Made by a program: the position numbers and the translations under genes. A stretch of DNA of 64,000 bases from contig CM070730.1 in the NCBI GenBank assembly GCA_036346275.1, positions 2,976,309 through 3,040,308 of the forward strand, given 5' to 3'. Under the pieces are notes generated by a model, which was given only the letters and a program-made list of their open reading frames with translations, searched no databases and was not told where the DNA came from. This stretch comes from Otatea glauca. Taxonomy: Eukaryota > Streptophyta > Magnoliopsida > Poales > Poaceae. Positions 1 to 10,699 of the stretch are shown piece after piece (the stretch's first letter is position 1; each line of letters begins with the position of its first letter).

Positions 1-355
1 TTCATGTTATGTGGTTAACAAGAATTTTTTTTCAAGAAAATCTAAAAAAAAATAGAAACATCTAACCCTTAATTTGATGGACCCTAATTATGTTTATCAA
101 ATCGTGACCGATGGATGTGAGACGAAAAATGAGAAATATGCTAGAAATTCTCACAAAAAAGAGAAACATCCGCCCCTTAATTTGGTGGACCTGTATTATG
201 ATTAGCAAAGCATAACCAATGATTTTTCTCAAAGCATAACAATGATTACTCAATTTTAAATAAACTAATCCCTTAGTTATAGTTTGCATTAGAGATATAG
301 ATATATGAACATATTAGAAAAAAAACTTCCTAATTAATGTGCTAACGTGCACAAC
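1..355. other. AT-rich intergenic sequence, no gene seen
   Basis: No gene-like open frame, splice structure or recognisable repeat end is visible before the solo LTR. The short open frames here are AT-rich and do not resemble any family I know. Confidence 0.5.
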
Positions 356-360
356 GAGGA

Positions 361-511
361 TGTTAGACAGTATCCTTGTTGCATTATATAAGAGATTGCT
401 AGTTGCCTTGTATAGATATTGCCTTATATAGGCTTTCCTTCTATACCCTTATGTACATGTATATATACTGGCCTATTGGCCTCATGTTTAATACAAGTGC
501 TTTTCATATCA
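361..511 (+). mobile_element. Solo LTR, copia-type (same family as the element at 3067-7091)
   Basis: A 151-bp unit starts TGTTAGACAG and ends CATATCA. It is flanked by a perfect 5-bp duplication GAGGA (356-360 and 512-516). Its body matches the reverse complement of the 172-bp LTRs at 3067-3238 and 6920-7091, including the phrases GCCTTATATAGGCTTTCC and GTATATATACTGGCC. No internal coding region adjoins it, so it is a solo LTR left by recombination between the two LTRs of a full insertion. Confidence 0.88.
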
Positions 512-516
512 GAGGA

Positions 517-791
517 CACATGCATTGGCGAAACGTAGGTGTTGCAGGGTGATCGGACAATTTGATGGGCGATGCATGGTCTGTGAACTCAATCGAATTG
601 GGAAACCTTTTCCTTTCTTTTTTGCTTCGGACATAATTGTGCTAGAAGATCAAGCATAGGGATTTTCTTTTCCTTTTGCTCTGGATGAAATTGTTCTGGA
701 AAATGATTGCATATGGATAGGAATGAACGGTGTTTTTTTAACAATTACAAAGAAATACACACACCACCATGCACGCACACTACATGCACAC
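517..791. other. Intergenic, nothing recognised
   Basis: Sequence between the solo LTR and the family A repeat. It contains short pyrimidine runs and a CACAC-rich patch near 760-790. No coding signal is seen. Confidence 0.4.
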
Positions 792-2140
792 TGTGGCGAC
801 CCGCATAATTAACCCCCAGTAACAACTGTCACCTAGAGTTAATTATACGGACCTCAGCACGGTAACTAGCAAAACATCAGACATTCCGATACTTTATTAG
901 TTACTATACTGTAAACAGAGTATTGCAGCAGAACAATAATTAGAGACTTACAAATGGAAGCTTTATTTTATTCCATTAGCCACGCAGTCTATCTTACATA
1001 CCTTAGCTTACAAAAGGATATATTACAGCAAAAGACTACTAAACCTCCTATTTCCTACTGCATGGCTAGCGACTGGCTGACTAGCACGGGAATAGGACCG
1101 GCTATTACTACTACTCCTGATAGTAGTAGTAGTAGTAACCGTCCTCCTGTAGATCCTGCTCCTGCAAATAATCCTCCACCCAGGCCTCGGAGGATGATCC
1201 ATGGATCTCACCGTCTAAGCAAGGGGAGGGTTAAGCAAGGGTAAGTACTAAGTACTCAGCAAGCAATAATAAATATGAATGCAGTAGATGCTTCTCAAAA
1301 TACCCAATCTCCTAACCAACTCCATCTACAAGCCCTTCTCCTTCCAAAATACCCTTTTCTAAAAGAATAGACTTTAGTTTTAAAGGTTGCCAGCTTTATA
1401 TTTTTAAAAGACACTACTAATAATGAGTATGACTTCTGTAGTCTTTAATCCAAGAGATTGGCTTGAATTCAAGATTTTCCCCTGCGCAGATTTGTACCAC
1501 TTTACCCACAGTGACACCCACAAGAGATGCCCCAGAACGTTTATCCTATTCCGGTATTAGTTCTCCACCCTGCACTGAATATGGGGTACACCACCCTTAG
1601 GTTACCCCACCTCTCATACAGTTGTACTCTGGCATCCTGCCAGCAGTACCCACCGGGCTTCAAATATACCGCCCTAACCAACTCCTTTCCAGTCCCCCTG
1701 GGTCATACTGGCATTTCCAAGCACGACTATATATTCTTACCCATTGTGGAGAAACTAATACCATCCTAGGACAACCTTTTCTGACCGATTTCACACACTG
1801 TGGTTGGCACCAAATTACAGCTCATTGCTCAAAAATTAGTTTGTTATTTAACCTTATATGCTAGCCTACTGTAGAGGACCCCACCGGCGACCACCTCCTC
1901 ATCAGCGTCCTCTACCCTTCCATTTAACACACACCAACACATTATCCACATATACCTTCCCATCAACCGTTCCAACCATCCATTCCATTAACCCACACTT
2001 CCAATTTACAATTTTCATTCAAAAGATAATTTTTGATGCAGTGATGATACCATAATTCATAAAATAGTAAAACAGTTAATAAAATATGATCAAAGGAAAT
2101 GCTTGCCTGGAATAAAACTGGATTGTTCGACCTCACTCGA
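792..2140 (-). repeat. Family A repeat, copy 1 (probable LTR-retrotransposon LTR/leader, minus orientation)
   Basis: It begins with TGTGGCGACCCGCATAATTA, and the same 20 bases begin a second copy at 40935. Both copies share, in order, an A/T-rich stretch, a tract with AAGTACTCAGCAA, a block with TTTGTACCACTTTACCCA, and a distal block with TATGA(C/T)CAAAGGAA. Read on the minus strand the unit ends in CACA, which would suit an LTR end with TG on the other strand. I could not find a matching partner LTR or a target duplication, so the exact class is inferred. Confidence 0.55.
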
Positions 2141-3061
2141 AAACTGGTTCAGGTCGATCTGCGGGTTCTGATCTGGTCTTGAAAATTATACTACATTAAT
2201 CTACTGCATTTTATTAATATGAGTAGCACTTTCAACCTTTCAGTTTCAGCAGTTTTATTAATTTAACAAATTTGACATTCATGTTTTTACATGCATGCAC
2301 TACATTGATATTTATATTTCTTTTGTATGTCTAATGCACTTACTAATGCTGATGATGTATGCATGCAGGTACATTCTTCCGTCTTTTTATTTCCATTCGG
2401 CCGGCTGCTATTAATTGGCCAATGGCCTCCCAGCTGTTCCTTGCTGCTTATGGCCGAACTACTTGGCTATCTGGTGCTCACTCATTTAGCAGACTTTGCT
2501 ACTAGCTGGTTCCTCTCGGTTGCATCACCTGCTACTTGGTTATTTAACTTAAGCTCTCTTACTGCCGGCTGCTACTCACTTCTTGCTCCTCCATTCGGCT
2601 GCTTTGGCTATTTGGCCGAAGCCTTGTTGGTTTCCTGGCCGCAAGCTACTACTACTACTTCACTTTACTTGGCTGGAGGTCACTCAGTTGGCTGCTGCTC
2701 TAGCGATTAGTACTACTTCTCCCTCCATTTCTCTCTTTCTGCTACTTCTTCTTCTCACGCATGTGGTTGCTGATCTCTTGGCCAAACTTCTTGCTGCTTT
2801 TCTAATTTACTTCGTTGGGAGTACAGCAGCAAGCTACTACTTTTCACTACCCTCCCTCTAACCGGCTTCTCCCCTAGCCGAGCCTGATGCATGCACATGA
2901 GCTAACCCTAGCTCATGCAGAATAGGGGAGTTTCTGTTTTGGCTTTCTGTGATTTTCTTTCTTGAGCTTGGATCTACTGGTTGCTTCACTTTTTGAGGTA
3001 AGTTACAGGTAAGGGTCTATGATAGAATGGATTTGAGCTCTAGGTTGGGGGCGAGGATGTT
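2141..3061. other. Likely continuation of the family A element, no gene
   Basis: A pyrimidine-rich region full of CTGCT/GGCTGCTA words, with open frames that are low complexity and unlike known proteins. It is interrupted at 3062 by the copia insertion and appears to continue at 7097. The equivalent position of the second copy (44538-45180) is also a GC-rich, non-conserved stretch. Confidence 0.4.
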
Positions 3062-3066
3062 GGTAC

Positions 3067-3238
3067 TGTTATGAATAGCACTTGATATTCAACATGAGGC
3101 CAAAGGGCCAGTATATATACACGTACAAGAGGATAGAGAAGGAAAGCCTATATAAGGCAATAACTATACAAGGCAAATAATCTCTATACAAGACAACTAA
3201 CAATCTCGTATATAAGGTAATAAAGATACTATCTAACA
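3067..3238 (-). repeat. 3' LTR of the copia element
   Basis: A 172-bp LTR, TG...CA on both strands, with the polypurine tract just inside it at 3239-3246. It is almost identical to the 5' LTR, so the insertion is fairly recent compared with its decayed coding region. Confidence 0.9.
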
Positions 3239-3250
3239 CCCCCCTCAAAC

Positions 3251-5841
3251 TCATGGTGGATCAACAACAGTGAGTTTGGAGAGATAAAAACTGTGCTGAG
3301 CTCTAGTTTGTGTCTTCGTGAAGAAATCTGCTAACTGAAGCTCTGAAGGCACATACTGAAGAGCCACAACCTGATCATGTACCTGTGTTCGCATGTAGGA
3401 AGCATCAACGCCAATGTGTTTGGTGAGCTCATGCTTCACTGGATCTCGAGCAATGCTAATAGCACCTGTACCGTCAGATAAAAGAGGAGTTTGTGTAGAA
3501 ACAGAAACACCAAAATCCTCAAATAGCCACTGTAGCCAAGTAACCTCTGCTGTCAAAAGGGCCATTGCTTGCAACTCACCTAAGACCTTTGGAGAAAGCG
3601 TTGTCTGCTTCTTAGTCTTCCAAGTAATGAGAGAACCACCAAGAAAAACACAATAAGTAGAAAGAGACCGGCGATCGGAGGGATCACTAGCCCAAGTAGC
3701 ATCGGAGTATGTCTAAAGCTGGAGGGAGCTGGATCGAGGAAAGAAAAGTCGGCGAGAGATAGTTCCACGAAGATATCGTAGAACACGAAGAAGATGACTA
3801 TAGTGGAGCTGAGTGGGAGCAGAAACGAACTGACTCAATATATGAACTGGATAGGAAATGTCAGGATGAGTGACACCAAGGTAAACAAGACTCCCAACAA
3901 GATGACGATAGCGAGTAGGATCCTCAAGAGGTTCACCATCAGTAGGTCGAAGGTGAACATTGAGCTCCATAGGAGTCTCAGCGGTGCGCTGATCAGTGAG
4001 AGAAGCACGATCAAGAAGACCCTGAATATACTTCTCTTGGGATAGAAAGAAACCCTCAGGTGTAGAAGAGACTTCAATCCCCAGAAAGTAGCGAAGAGGG
4101 CCCAGATCAGACATGAGAAACTGCTCAATGAGACGTGCCTTCACAAAGGCAATATACTGAGTATCATCTCCAGTAATGATCATGTCATCAACATAGAGAA
4201 GAAGAAGAGTCCGTCCACGAGGTGAAGTGTGAACAAAGAGCGCAGGATCATGAGTACTAGCGAAAAGCCGCCAGCGGTGACCACGAAGAAAACGCTCAAA
4301 CCGGCACGCGGGCTTGCTTGAGGCCATAAAGAGAGCGGCGAAGGCGACAAACCATGCCCTCAGAATGCAGAATACCCGGTGGTGGTCGCATAAAACCTCC
4401 TCACGTAGCTCACCATTAAGAAAGGCATTCTTGACATCAAGTTGAGAGAGACCACCGACGAGCAGACGCCACCGCAGAAGAGTGTGAACAATGGTCATAT
4501 GAGCTACCGAGCAAAAGTCTCATCATAATCACGACCATGCTCTGCTGAAAACCACGTGCTACTAGACGAGCCTTGTAGCGCTCAAGAAAACCATCGAGCA
4601 AGTCTTAACCTTATAGACCCACTTGCATGTAATGGGGCGGACACGTGGAGGAAGGGCACAAGATCCCACGTGCGGTGCGCTCAAGGAAGCAATCTCTCTG
4701 CCGCCATCGCAGTCGCCATTCCCGATGAACAACAAACATCACGGTAAGAAGTCGGCTCGGCAAGAACAAAGACCAAGCAAAACCAAGGCGCTCGGAGGCC
4801 GAATAGGTAGCGATCACGAAGAGCGAAGCGAGGAGGCCCGAAGAAAATGACTCAACAGAGAAGAAGAGACATCGAAGAATCCTCAACTCGCGGACGGCGA
4901 GTGTAGTAGAGAGGATCTGAAGGAACAATGTCGGAAGAAACTTCGGAGGAAGCACGGAATGTGAAGACTCTTGTGGAGAGGTGGCGAAGAAGGAGACGCC
5001 AAGCGTGGAGAAGGAAAAGTGGCAGCGGAGTATCGGAAAAGTAAGGAAAGAAAGTGGCTCGACAAGAGATCTTTGGAGTGGAAGAAGGACGAGGTAGAAG
5101 GGGCGAGACTCATCAAAAGTAACATCCCGAGAAATCGCGTCCGTCGCCAACAGGATCCCAACAACGATATCCCTTATGCTCAAGACTATAGTTCGTAAAA
5201 ACGCACTCAACGGTGGCGGTCGACTTGGTGCGTTCACGAGGTGCAAGGAGGACATAGCACCCACACCCAAAAAGGCGAAGACTAGAGTAATCAGGAAGCA
5301 TGCCACAAAGACGCTCCACCGGAATCCCACCCTTAAGAGCAGAAGAAGGCTGAATATTAATCAAGTAAGTGGCAGTGGAAACGACCTCGGCCCGAAATGA
5401 GGTGGAGCAATGAAGCAAGTAAAAGAGCACGAGTTGTCTCAAGAAGATGGCGATGCTTGCGCTCAGCCACACCATTCTGAGCATGAGCACTAGGACAGGA
5501 AAACTGAGAAAGAGTGCCCTGCGTAGCAAGAAAAGCACGAAGGGCGTCAGACAGATATTCCCCTGCTGAGTCAGCACGAAGAACTCGAATGGGAGAGTCA
5601 AACTGAGTACGGATCATAGTGGCAAAATTCTTATAGATATCCAAGTATGGTGAGAGAAATCATCTATAAAAAGAATATAATATGTATGACCTCCTTTTGA
5701 AATAAAGGGAGCCGGACCCCAAACATCAGAATGAACAAGATCAAAGGGACGCTGGGATACAGACTCACTGGAAGGATAAGGGAGTTGTAGCTGTTTACCA
5801 AGCTTACAACCCGCACAATCTAAAGAGGTATCACCAGACAA
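3251..5841 (-). pseudogene. Broken copia pol: integrase, reverse transcriptase, RNase H
   Basis: The piece at 5614-5841 carries the end of the pre-integrase segment (CAGCKLGKQ) and the integrase start (HSDVWGP, FIDDF). The piece at 5357-5644 carries the integrase core ending in QNGVAERKHRHLLE, which includes the catalytic Glu. The piece at 3713-4498 carries reverse transcriptase with QLDVKNAFLNGEL and the catalytic YVDDMIITGDD. The piece at 3251-3574 carries the RNase H tail with KHELTKHIGVD and LADFFTKTQT. These lie in different frames with stops between them, so no single polyprotein is encoded. Gag and protease are missing. The domain order is that of Ty1-copia (integrase before RT). This is a pseudogene within the element and is not a host gene. 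Confidence 0.88.
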
Positions 5842-5847
5842 AAGGAA

Positions 5848-5935
5848 AGTTTATATAAGGCAATATTGTATATGGAAAACCTATATAAGATAATCATCTA
5901 TATAAGGTAATATATCCTTAACACCCCCCCCCCAC
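5848..5935 (-). repeat. Internal LTR-like remnant with purine tract
   Basis: Phrases such as TATATAAGGCAAT, CTATATAAG and TATATAAGGTAATAT, followed by TTAACACCCCCCCCC, match the end of this element's own LTR plus the adjoining polypurine tract, but diverged. A third LTR end therefore sits in the middle of the element, where gag and protease should be. Confidence 0.65.
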
Positions 5936-5939
5936 AAAT

Positions 5940-6919
5940 GCAAGGCGTATGCAATAGCATTGCATTTGGAAAGGTTGACACGAAAATAGGAAAAATCCAA
6001 AATTCTGGTCTTGAAGTAGTTGTTGTAGCATCAAGAAGCCGAATCGACGAAGAAGCAAAGTCGACGAAGGAGTCAAATCAACAAATTCGACAGAACGAGT
6101 CGACAAAAAGAGTCGAGCTGATAAAAAGAGCCGGGGGTGCTTCATGAAGCTGGAACCAAGAAGTATGAAAACCGGTTTTGGATCTATTTAGAGTCCGATC
6201 AATTAGTTAGCTCTAAAAAAAAACGACCAGCTCCATGGGCGATGCTTCTCACAAGGCTCACATTCACGGGCGAGGAACTCCTCGGTGGCGTCACAAAGCA
6301 AATGGCCAGGCGGGCAAACGACGCGAAGTGGGGGGAGGCATGCAGTGCCAAGCGTGAAGAGTCGGCAGAGCGGTGGCGTGGCAACCGAATCGGCGAAGTG
6401 GCATTGGGAAGCCGTCGCGGAGGCCAGCGGTGGTGTGGAGGCGGCGTTGAAGGCGAGAACACGTCGGCGTCGGTGATTTGCGCATGGAGCACCGAGAATC
6501 GGTGGCGGCTGAGGCGGAAGTCGATCGGTGCCTCACTGGCCGATGTCGTCGCCGAGGATGCGCGTGGGCAAGACGACGTAAGCGGCGGGCGCTTGAAGGC
6601 CGGGAGGCGCGTGGCGGCCAAGCGGAGACGGTCGAGGCACTCGGGAGCCGTAAGGTCGCGGCGGAAGTCGGAGGGCCGCGGAAGCCAGAGACAGATGACC
6701 AGCGCTGAAGACGAAGCGACGACAATTGATCACAACGGCACGATCGCAGACGGCGGCCGAGGGTGGCGCACGGTGAAGGCCGGTGGGGTGGCCGCCCCCG
6801 GGAGTGGAGATTGCTCCTCCCGGGGGCAGCGACAGCAGAAAAGAAAACGAGGTGGCGGCTAGGGATGGCGCAAGTGCACACCGGTAAACCCTAACCCTAG
6901 AACCTAAGCTCTGATACCA
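5940..6919 (-). other. GC-rich leader region of the copia element
   Basis: On the minus strand this follows the primer binding site (6904-6919). It is very GC-rich between about 6240 and 6880 and becomes AT-richer with repeated GTCGACT words toward 5940. The long open frames on both strands are arginine- and proline-rich and look like composition artefacts. No gag motif (such as a CCHC knuckle) is present. It could be the leader of a related non-autonomous element or captured host DNA, which I cannot identify. Confidence 0.5.
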
Positions 6920-7091
6920 TGTTATGAATAGCACTTGATATTCAACATGATGCCAAAGGGCCAGTATATATACACGTACAAGAGGATATAGAAGGAAAGC
7001 CTATATAAGGCAATAACTATACAAGGCAAATAATTTCTATACAAGACAACTAACAATCTCGTATATAAGGTAATAAAGATACTATCTAACA
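6920..7091 (-). repeat. 5' LTR of the copia element
   Basis: A 172-bp LTR identical in length to the left LTR. The primer binding site TGGTATCAGAGC (minus strand) starts immediately inside it. The target duplication GGTAC follows at 7092-7096. Confidence 0.9.
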
Positions 7092-7096
7092 GGTAC

Positions 7097-7990
7097 TAGC
7101 TAGCTAGGGCGCTCCTCGCGAGCTACTGGGGTTCAAATCTTTGAGACCATGGTCCATGATGAATCTATATACTGAGACCACTCTTTTCTTCTACTACTCT
7201 ACTACTGCTGGCAGCATGCACTTACTTGGGTCCTGCGGTTTTGCTTGCTTTGGAAATGAGGATGAAGTTCTGATTGAGGTAGAGGATGTAGAGGAAGTCG
7301 ACCCCTTGCTTGCGGCTCGATTTCCTCCTCCTAGCTCCCTAATCTTCTTCTCCTTGACCGGCTTCACCTCCTGGAACTTGTTCTTACTCCTTGGTTCGAT
7401 TTTTGGTTGCTGGTTACTAGATTGGGTGAGGAATGAGCAATGGGGTTGCACTTGTGAGCTTCTGGTTTTGGAAATATGGCTGGGAGGCTTTCGGTTGAAC
7501 TTGGAGAGGGAGAGCACTTGCTCTTGCTGCCCCTGGATGGCTGCTGGTTTCGGCTGTGAGGAAATGGGCAATGGGGCTTTACTTCTCTCTGGCTTTGGGG
7601 GATAAAGCAAAGGGCAGCAATCTTGCCTTGCTGCCTTGGTTGTATCGACAGCAAGAAAAGAGCTGAGACAAGCACTCCTTTCAAGACAAATCTTATCCCC
7701 TTTAGTGCTGCACTGCCATTACCATTCTGCAATTACTATTTACTGTTTTACCAATTTACTACTCCAATCACTTACCAATTTACTGCTTTACTGAGTTACC
7801 ACATACATTGCAGCTTCTTCTCTTTTACTGATTTACTAATTCTTGCTGGAACAAGGTATGCATGCATGCTTTAGCTGATCAAAACACTAATACTAATGCT
7901 TATGCTCAATGATGCTTACTAATACTCATGCTTAATTAATCCTAATGTTGATGCTAATGATATGGTTATGCTTGATGATGCATGGATAAT
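7097..7990. other. Probable right-hand part of the interrupted family A element
   Basis: Transcript-like but non-coding in appearance. Words such as GATGTAGAGG and CTTCACCTCCTGG recur around 45540-45605, next to the second family A copy. The longest open frames lack recognisable domains. The stretch ends in ATG/ATGCT-rich sequence (7850-7980). Confidence 0.35.
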
Positions 7991-7994
7991 GGGG

Positions 7995-8190
7995 GATTAA
8001 GGGGGAGGGTCCTCACACACACGCACGCGCCCCCTTAGCACACGCTTAGAAATACGGAAGCCGGGAATAAATCCATGAAATCACAATGTTCCTACCGAGG
8101 AACACTTGCGCGTGTGTAAAGTTGGGCATCGGGATTTGAACCATAGTCATACACCCACAACTCTACCACTCCATCAAGAGATGGTCCGCA
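7995..8190 (-). mobile_element. Candidate tRNA-derived SINE
   Basis: On the minus strand a tRNA-like head starts near 8185. It has an A-box-like TGGAGTGGTAGAG (8161-8173) and a perfect B-box-like GGTTCAAATCCC (8131-8142) about 20 bases further on. A non-tRNA body of roughly 130 bases follows. The spacing and box sequences fit plant SINEs transcribed by RNA polymerase III. It does not fold as a full tRNA gene. No target duplication was confirmed. Confidence 0.5.
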
Positions 8191-8962
8191 GATGGGTTAA
8201 ATTTTGATAACAAATTCCTGCGCATTGGTTGCATTTTCATGGGATCTACTGCAGATGTCGCGTCGAAGGCTATGAATCCCGTGAGGATGCGACCGGCCTG
8301 CACCATCTGCGTGCTCCACCCGCGCCAGATCCACTCCGCCCTGCTGGATTTCACTCCACGACGTCTGGATACGAATCCATGCCAGCCATAGCTCGGCAAG
8401 TAAATGGTAATTACCAAGACATTGGGATGTCTTAGACATGTCGTTCAGGCTATACCGAACTGGATAGCTATGACCACAAATTAGAATTTTTTTAGATGGC
8501 TAACTAGAAGGTCCAACCAAAATAGAACAACATTGTAAAGACTTTTGGCTGTAGGTATCTTTCCAGACATATAGAATTGACACATGGAAATCTTATGTAT
8601 AGATTTATCTCGAAAGTACATTCATAGTATCATAATTTTATTATGTTTCATAAATATATTAAAATATAATTTTGTAGTCAAATTTGTGTTTTAGTGACCA
8701 TGTCGATGACCAATATTTTAGGCTTTCATGTGCCCATCTTAAAAAATGCACAATATCTGAAGGAAAATATATTAATATAAAATGATTTAATGGATTACAA
8801 ATTTATAAGAACTAATTTATATATATTTGCCAAATTAAAACTAATAAGGATGGCTTCCTAAAAGATGACAATGATGGCTAACAAACAACATTTTTTTTAA
8901 GTCAATTCAAATAACATTTGGCTATAAATGATAGACAACTGTTTCGTTCCAAAGTTATAATC
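8191..8962. other. AT-rich intergenic, no gene seen
   Basis: The short open frames at 8163-8439 lack known domains. 8440-8960 is strongly AT-rich, with no coding signal and no clear element ends. Confidence 0.4.
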
Positions 8963-8964
8963 TA

Positions 8965-9208
8965 CTCCCTCCGTTTTTAGATACTTGACCCTTTTGACCA
9001 TATCACGGTTACCAAGGTAATTCAATTTTGCCACATGATCATAATGTCCTTCAATAACATCTCAAATACGCGTAACGAGGTAGAAAAGTGGGGATGATAG
9101 GTAGAGTTAATAGGAGCCTTTGGGGAAAATATGCCTCACAATGACAAAGTGCCAGGTATTTGGAGGAGAAAGTTTTGGTCACATGTGCAAAGTATTCAAA
9201 AACGGAGG
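8965..9208. mobile_element. Stowaway-like MITE
   Basis: The left end CTCCCTCCGTTTTTAGATAC and the inverted right end CCTCCGTTTTTGAATAC form the terminal repeat typical of Stowaway (Tc1/mariner-derived) elements. Both ends are flanked by TA (8963-8964 and 9209-9210). It is 244 bp long with no coding capacity. Confidence 0.8.
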
Positions 9209-9216
9209 TAATATCT

Positions 9217-9364
9217 TCTCTATTATAATAAATGATATTAAAATATTACAAATCGAGTTTGGCAACCATCTGTTTTTCAAAAAGCAATTTCACATATGCA
9301 TTGCCAAGTCATTTAACATGCTTTAAGGATGATACTCGTGCAAGTGCGCGGGCCACCTTGCTAG
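9217..9364 (+). mobile_element. Candidate short Helitron-like element
   Basis: The 5' end TCTCTATTATAATAAA resembles rice-type Helitron starts. The 3' end has a short GC-rich hairpin-like tract (CGTGC...GCGCGGG) followed by CTAG and then T. It sits directly next to the Stowaway element. The left flank is not the expected A, so this is tentative. Confidence 0.45.
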
Positions 9365-9793
9365 TTCTTTAGATAAAAGGGCAGCTCCTGGTGCCTTCAT
9401 TTGGCAATTTAGATTTGTCTACTACCTTTTATGGCCTTCTATTTTCTCCATCTCGGTGGTTGGTAAAAGGTCCATGCCACTTCTGCTTGCCGTTCATACA
9501 TAATATTAAGATAAAGAAAAGTCAAGGCCACCAGAAAATCCCTCTAATTATTGCTCAAGAAAATATATCACCTAAAAGGTTGAGACCAGAAGGTTGTTCT
9601 ATCCCGGAAAGTCACATCCAACTTTCAGGCGCACGAGATACCCTCGTGGTAAGATCAAGACTCAACGTGCTAGATAGTACTAGCAATTGATACAGAAGTA
9701 AGCACGCTGTAGAGGCTAAAGGCTATAGAACACAGGAACCAGAAAGGCAAGGACAACACAAAGGAAGCAATCATAGGACAAATCAGGTAATAC

Positions 9794-10682
9794 CTCGGGT
9801 CCCAGCTCGATGTTGACACCCAGCGCCTCCAGCACATCGGCGCTGCCGCAAGCCGACGAACTCGCCCTGCTCCCTTGCTGAAGAAACGTAGGGGAAAACA
9901 CATCAGTACATCATCGCCGCCTCCTAAACCCAAAGTGCATAACAAGGGAGAAAAGCAAATACCTTGGCAACTTTGGCGCCGGCCGCGGCGGCCAAGATGG
10001 TGGAGCCGGTGGAGATGTTGACGGTGTCCGCGCCGTCGCCGCCGGTGCCGACAATGTCGACGGCGTCGTCCAGCCCCTCGACCCCCACGCAGCAGCTCAT
10101 CATCGCCTTCGCCAACCCAACGATCTGAACAGCTCGACAAATTCAAATTAGTGGCCGCAAAAATTTCACTCCATTTCTGGAACAAAAAAAGATAGCGTGT
10201 TAATTCACGAATCACAAGTCGCACATACCTCTTCGTAGGTCTCGCCCTTGACCCTGAGGAGCACGAGGAAGGCGGCGATGCGCGCCTCGTTCTCCTCCTG
10301 CAGCAGCAGCCGCAGCGCAGCCTCCGCCTCATCCTCGGAGAAGTGGGCCCCGCCGATCAGCGCCTCCAGCACCTGACGTCATCACCACCACAAGGAACGG
10401 TCAGCCACGCAGAGACACGGAGAGCGGAAACGAGCTTGCGTGGGAGGCATTGCGGCGGCGAACCTTGTCGAAGGAGGCGGTGTGCGGGGAAGCGGACTCG
10501 GGGACCGGCGCGGCGGGGGGCTGCACGGCGACGCGGGCCGGTGGGAGGCGCCCGGCGGGGAGGGGCCGCGCGTGCAAGCGGCGCGCGCGGAGGAGGAGGG
10601 GAGACGGCGCGGAGGCGAGGGGTTTGGGGAGGAGAGCTTGAGCGATGCGGCCGCCATTGGTGCGGTGCGTCCGTGCGCGCAA
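9794..10682 (-). pseudogene. 5' fragment of plastid anthranilate phosphoribosyltransferase (TrpD-type)
   Basis: Four exons can be read on the minus strand with GT-AG junctions: 10464 up to 10657 or 10682, then 10229-10372, 9963-10124 and 9794-9877. They encode the helical N-domain and the glycine-rich phosphoribosyl-pyrophosphate binding loop DIVGTGGDGADT with NISTGST, then ASSSACGSADVLEALG. These are hallmarks of anthranilate phosphoribosyltransferase, the second step from chorismate to tryptophan, which in plants acts in plastids. After GPE the donor site GTATTA is followed by no further exon, so roughly the C-terminal half is missing. The natural start (MAAASLKL at 10657, transit-peptide-like) is out of frame with the rest of exon 1; only an upstream ATG at 10682 reads through. 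I judge it a truncated, non-functional copy; a functional gene would be elsewhere. Confidence 0.85.
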
Positions 10683-10699
10683 GCTAGGGGGATTTTCGG

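Larger units (their letters stand above)
3067..7091 (-). mobile_element. Chimeric, defective Ty1-copia retrotransposon
   Basis: Two 172-bp LTRs (3067-3238 and 6920-7091) differ at only a few bases and are flanked by a perfect 5-bp duplication GGTAC (3062-3066, 7092-7096). A primer binding site complementary to initiator Met-tRNA (TGGTATCAGAGC on the minus strand) abuts the right LTR. A polypurine tract (minus-strand GAGGGGGG) abuts the left LTR at 3239. Read on the minus strand the order is 5' LTR, a GC-rich leader without gag, a partial LTR-like remnant (about 5848-5935), then integrase, reverse transcriptase and RNase H in several broken frames. It can only have moved with proteins supplied by another copy. 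Confidence 0.9.

Noticed and set aside
6137..6934. Several long overlapping open frames on both strands
   Set aside because: They are driven by high GC content, are Arg/Pro-rich, have no domain and sit inside the copia leader.
8131..8173. A tRNA gene on the minus strand
   Set aside because: Box-like motifs are present but no cloverleaf or acceptor stem can be formed, so a SINE head is more likely.
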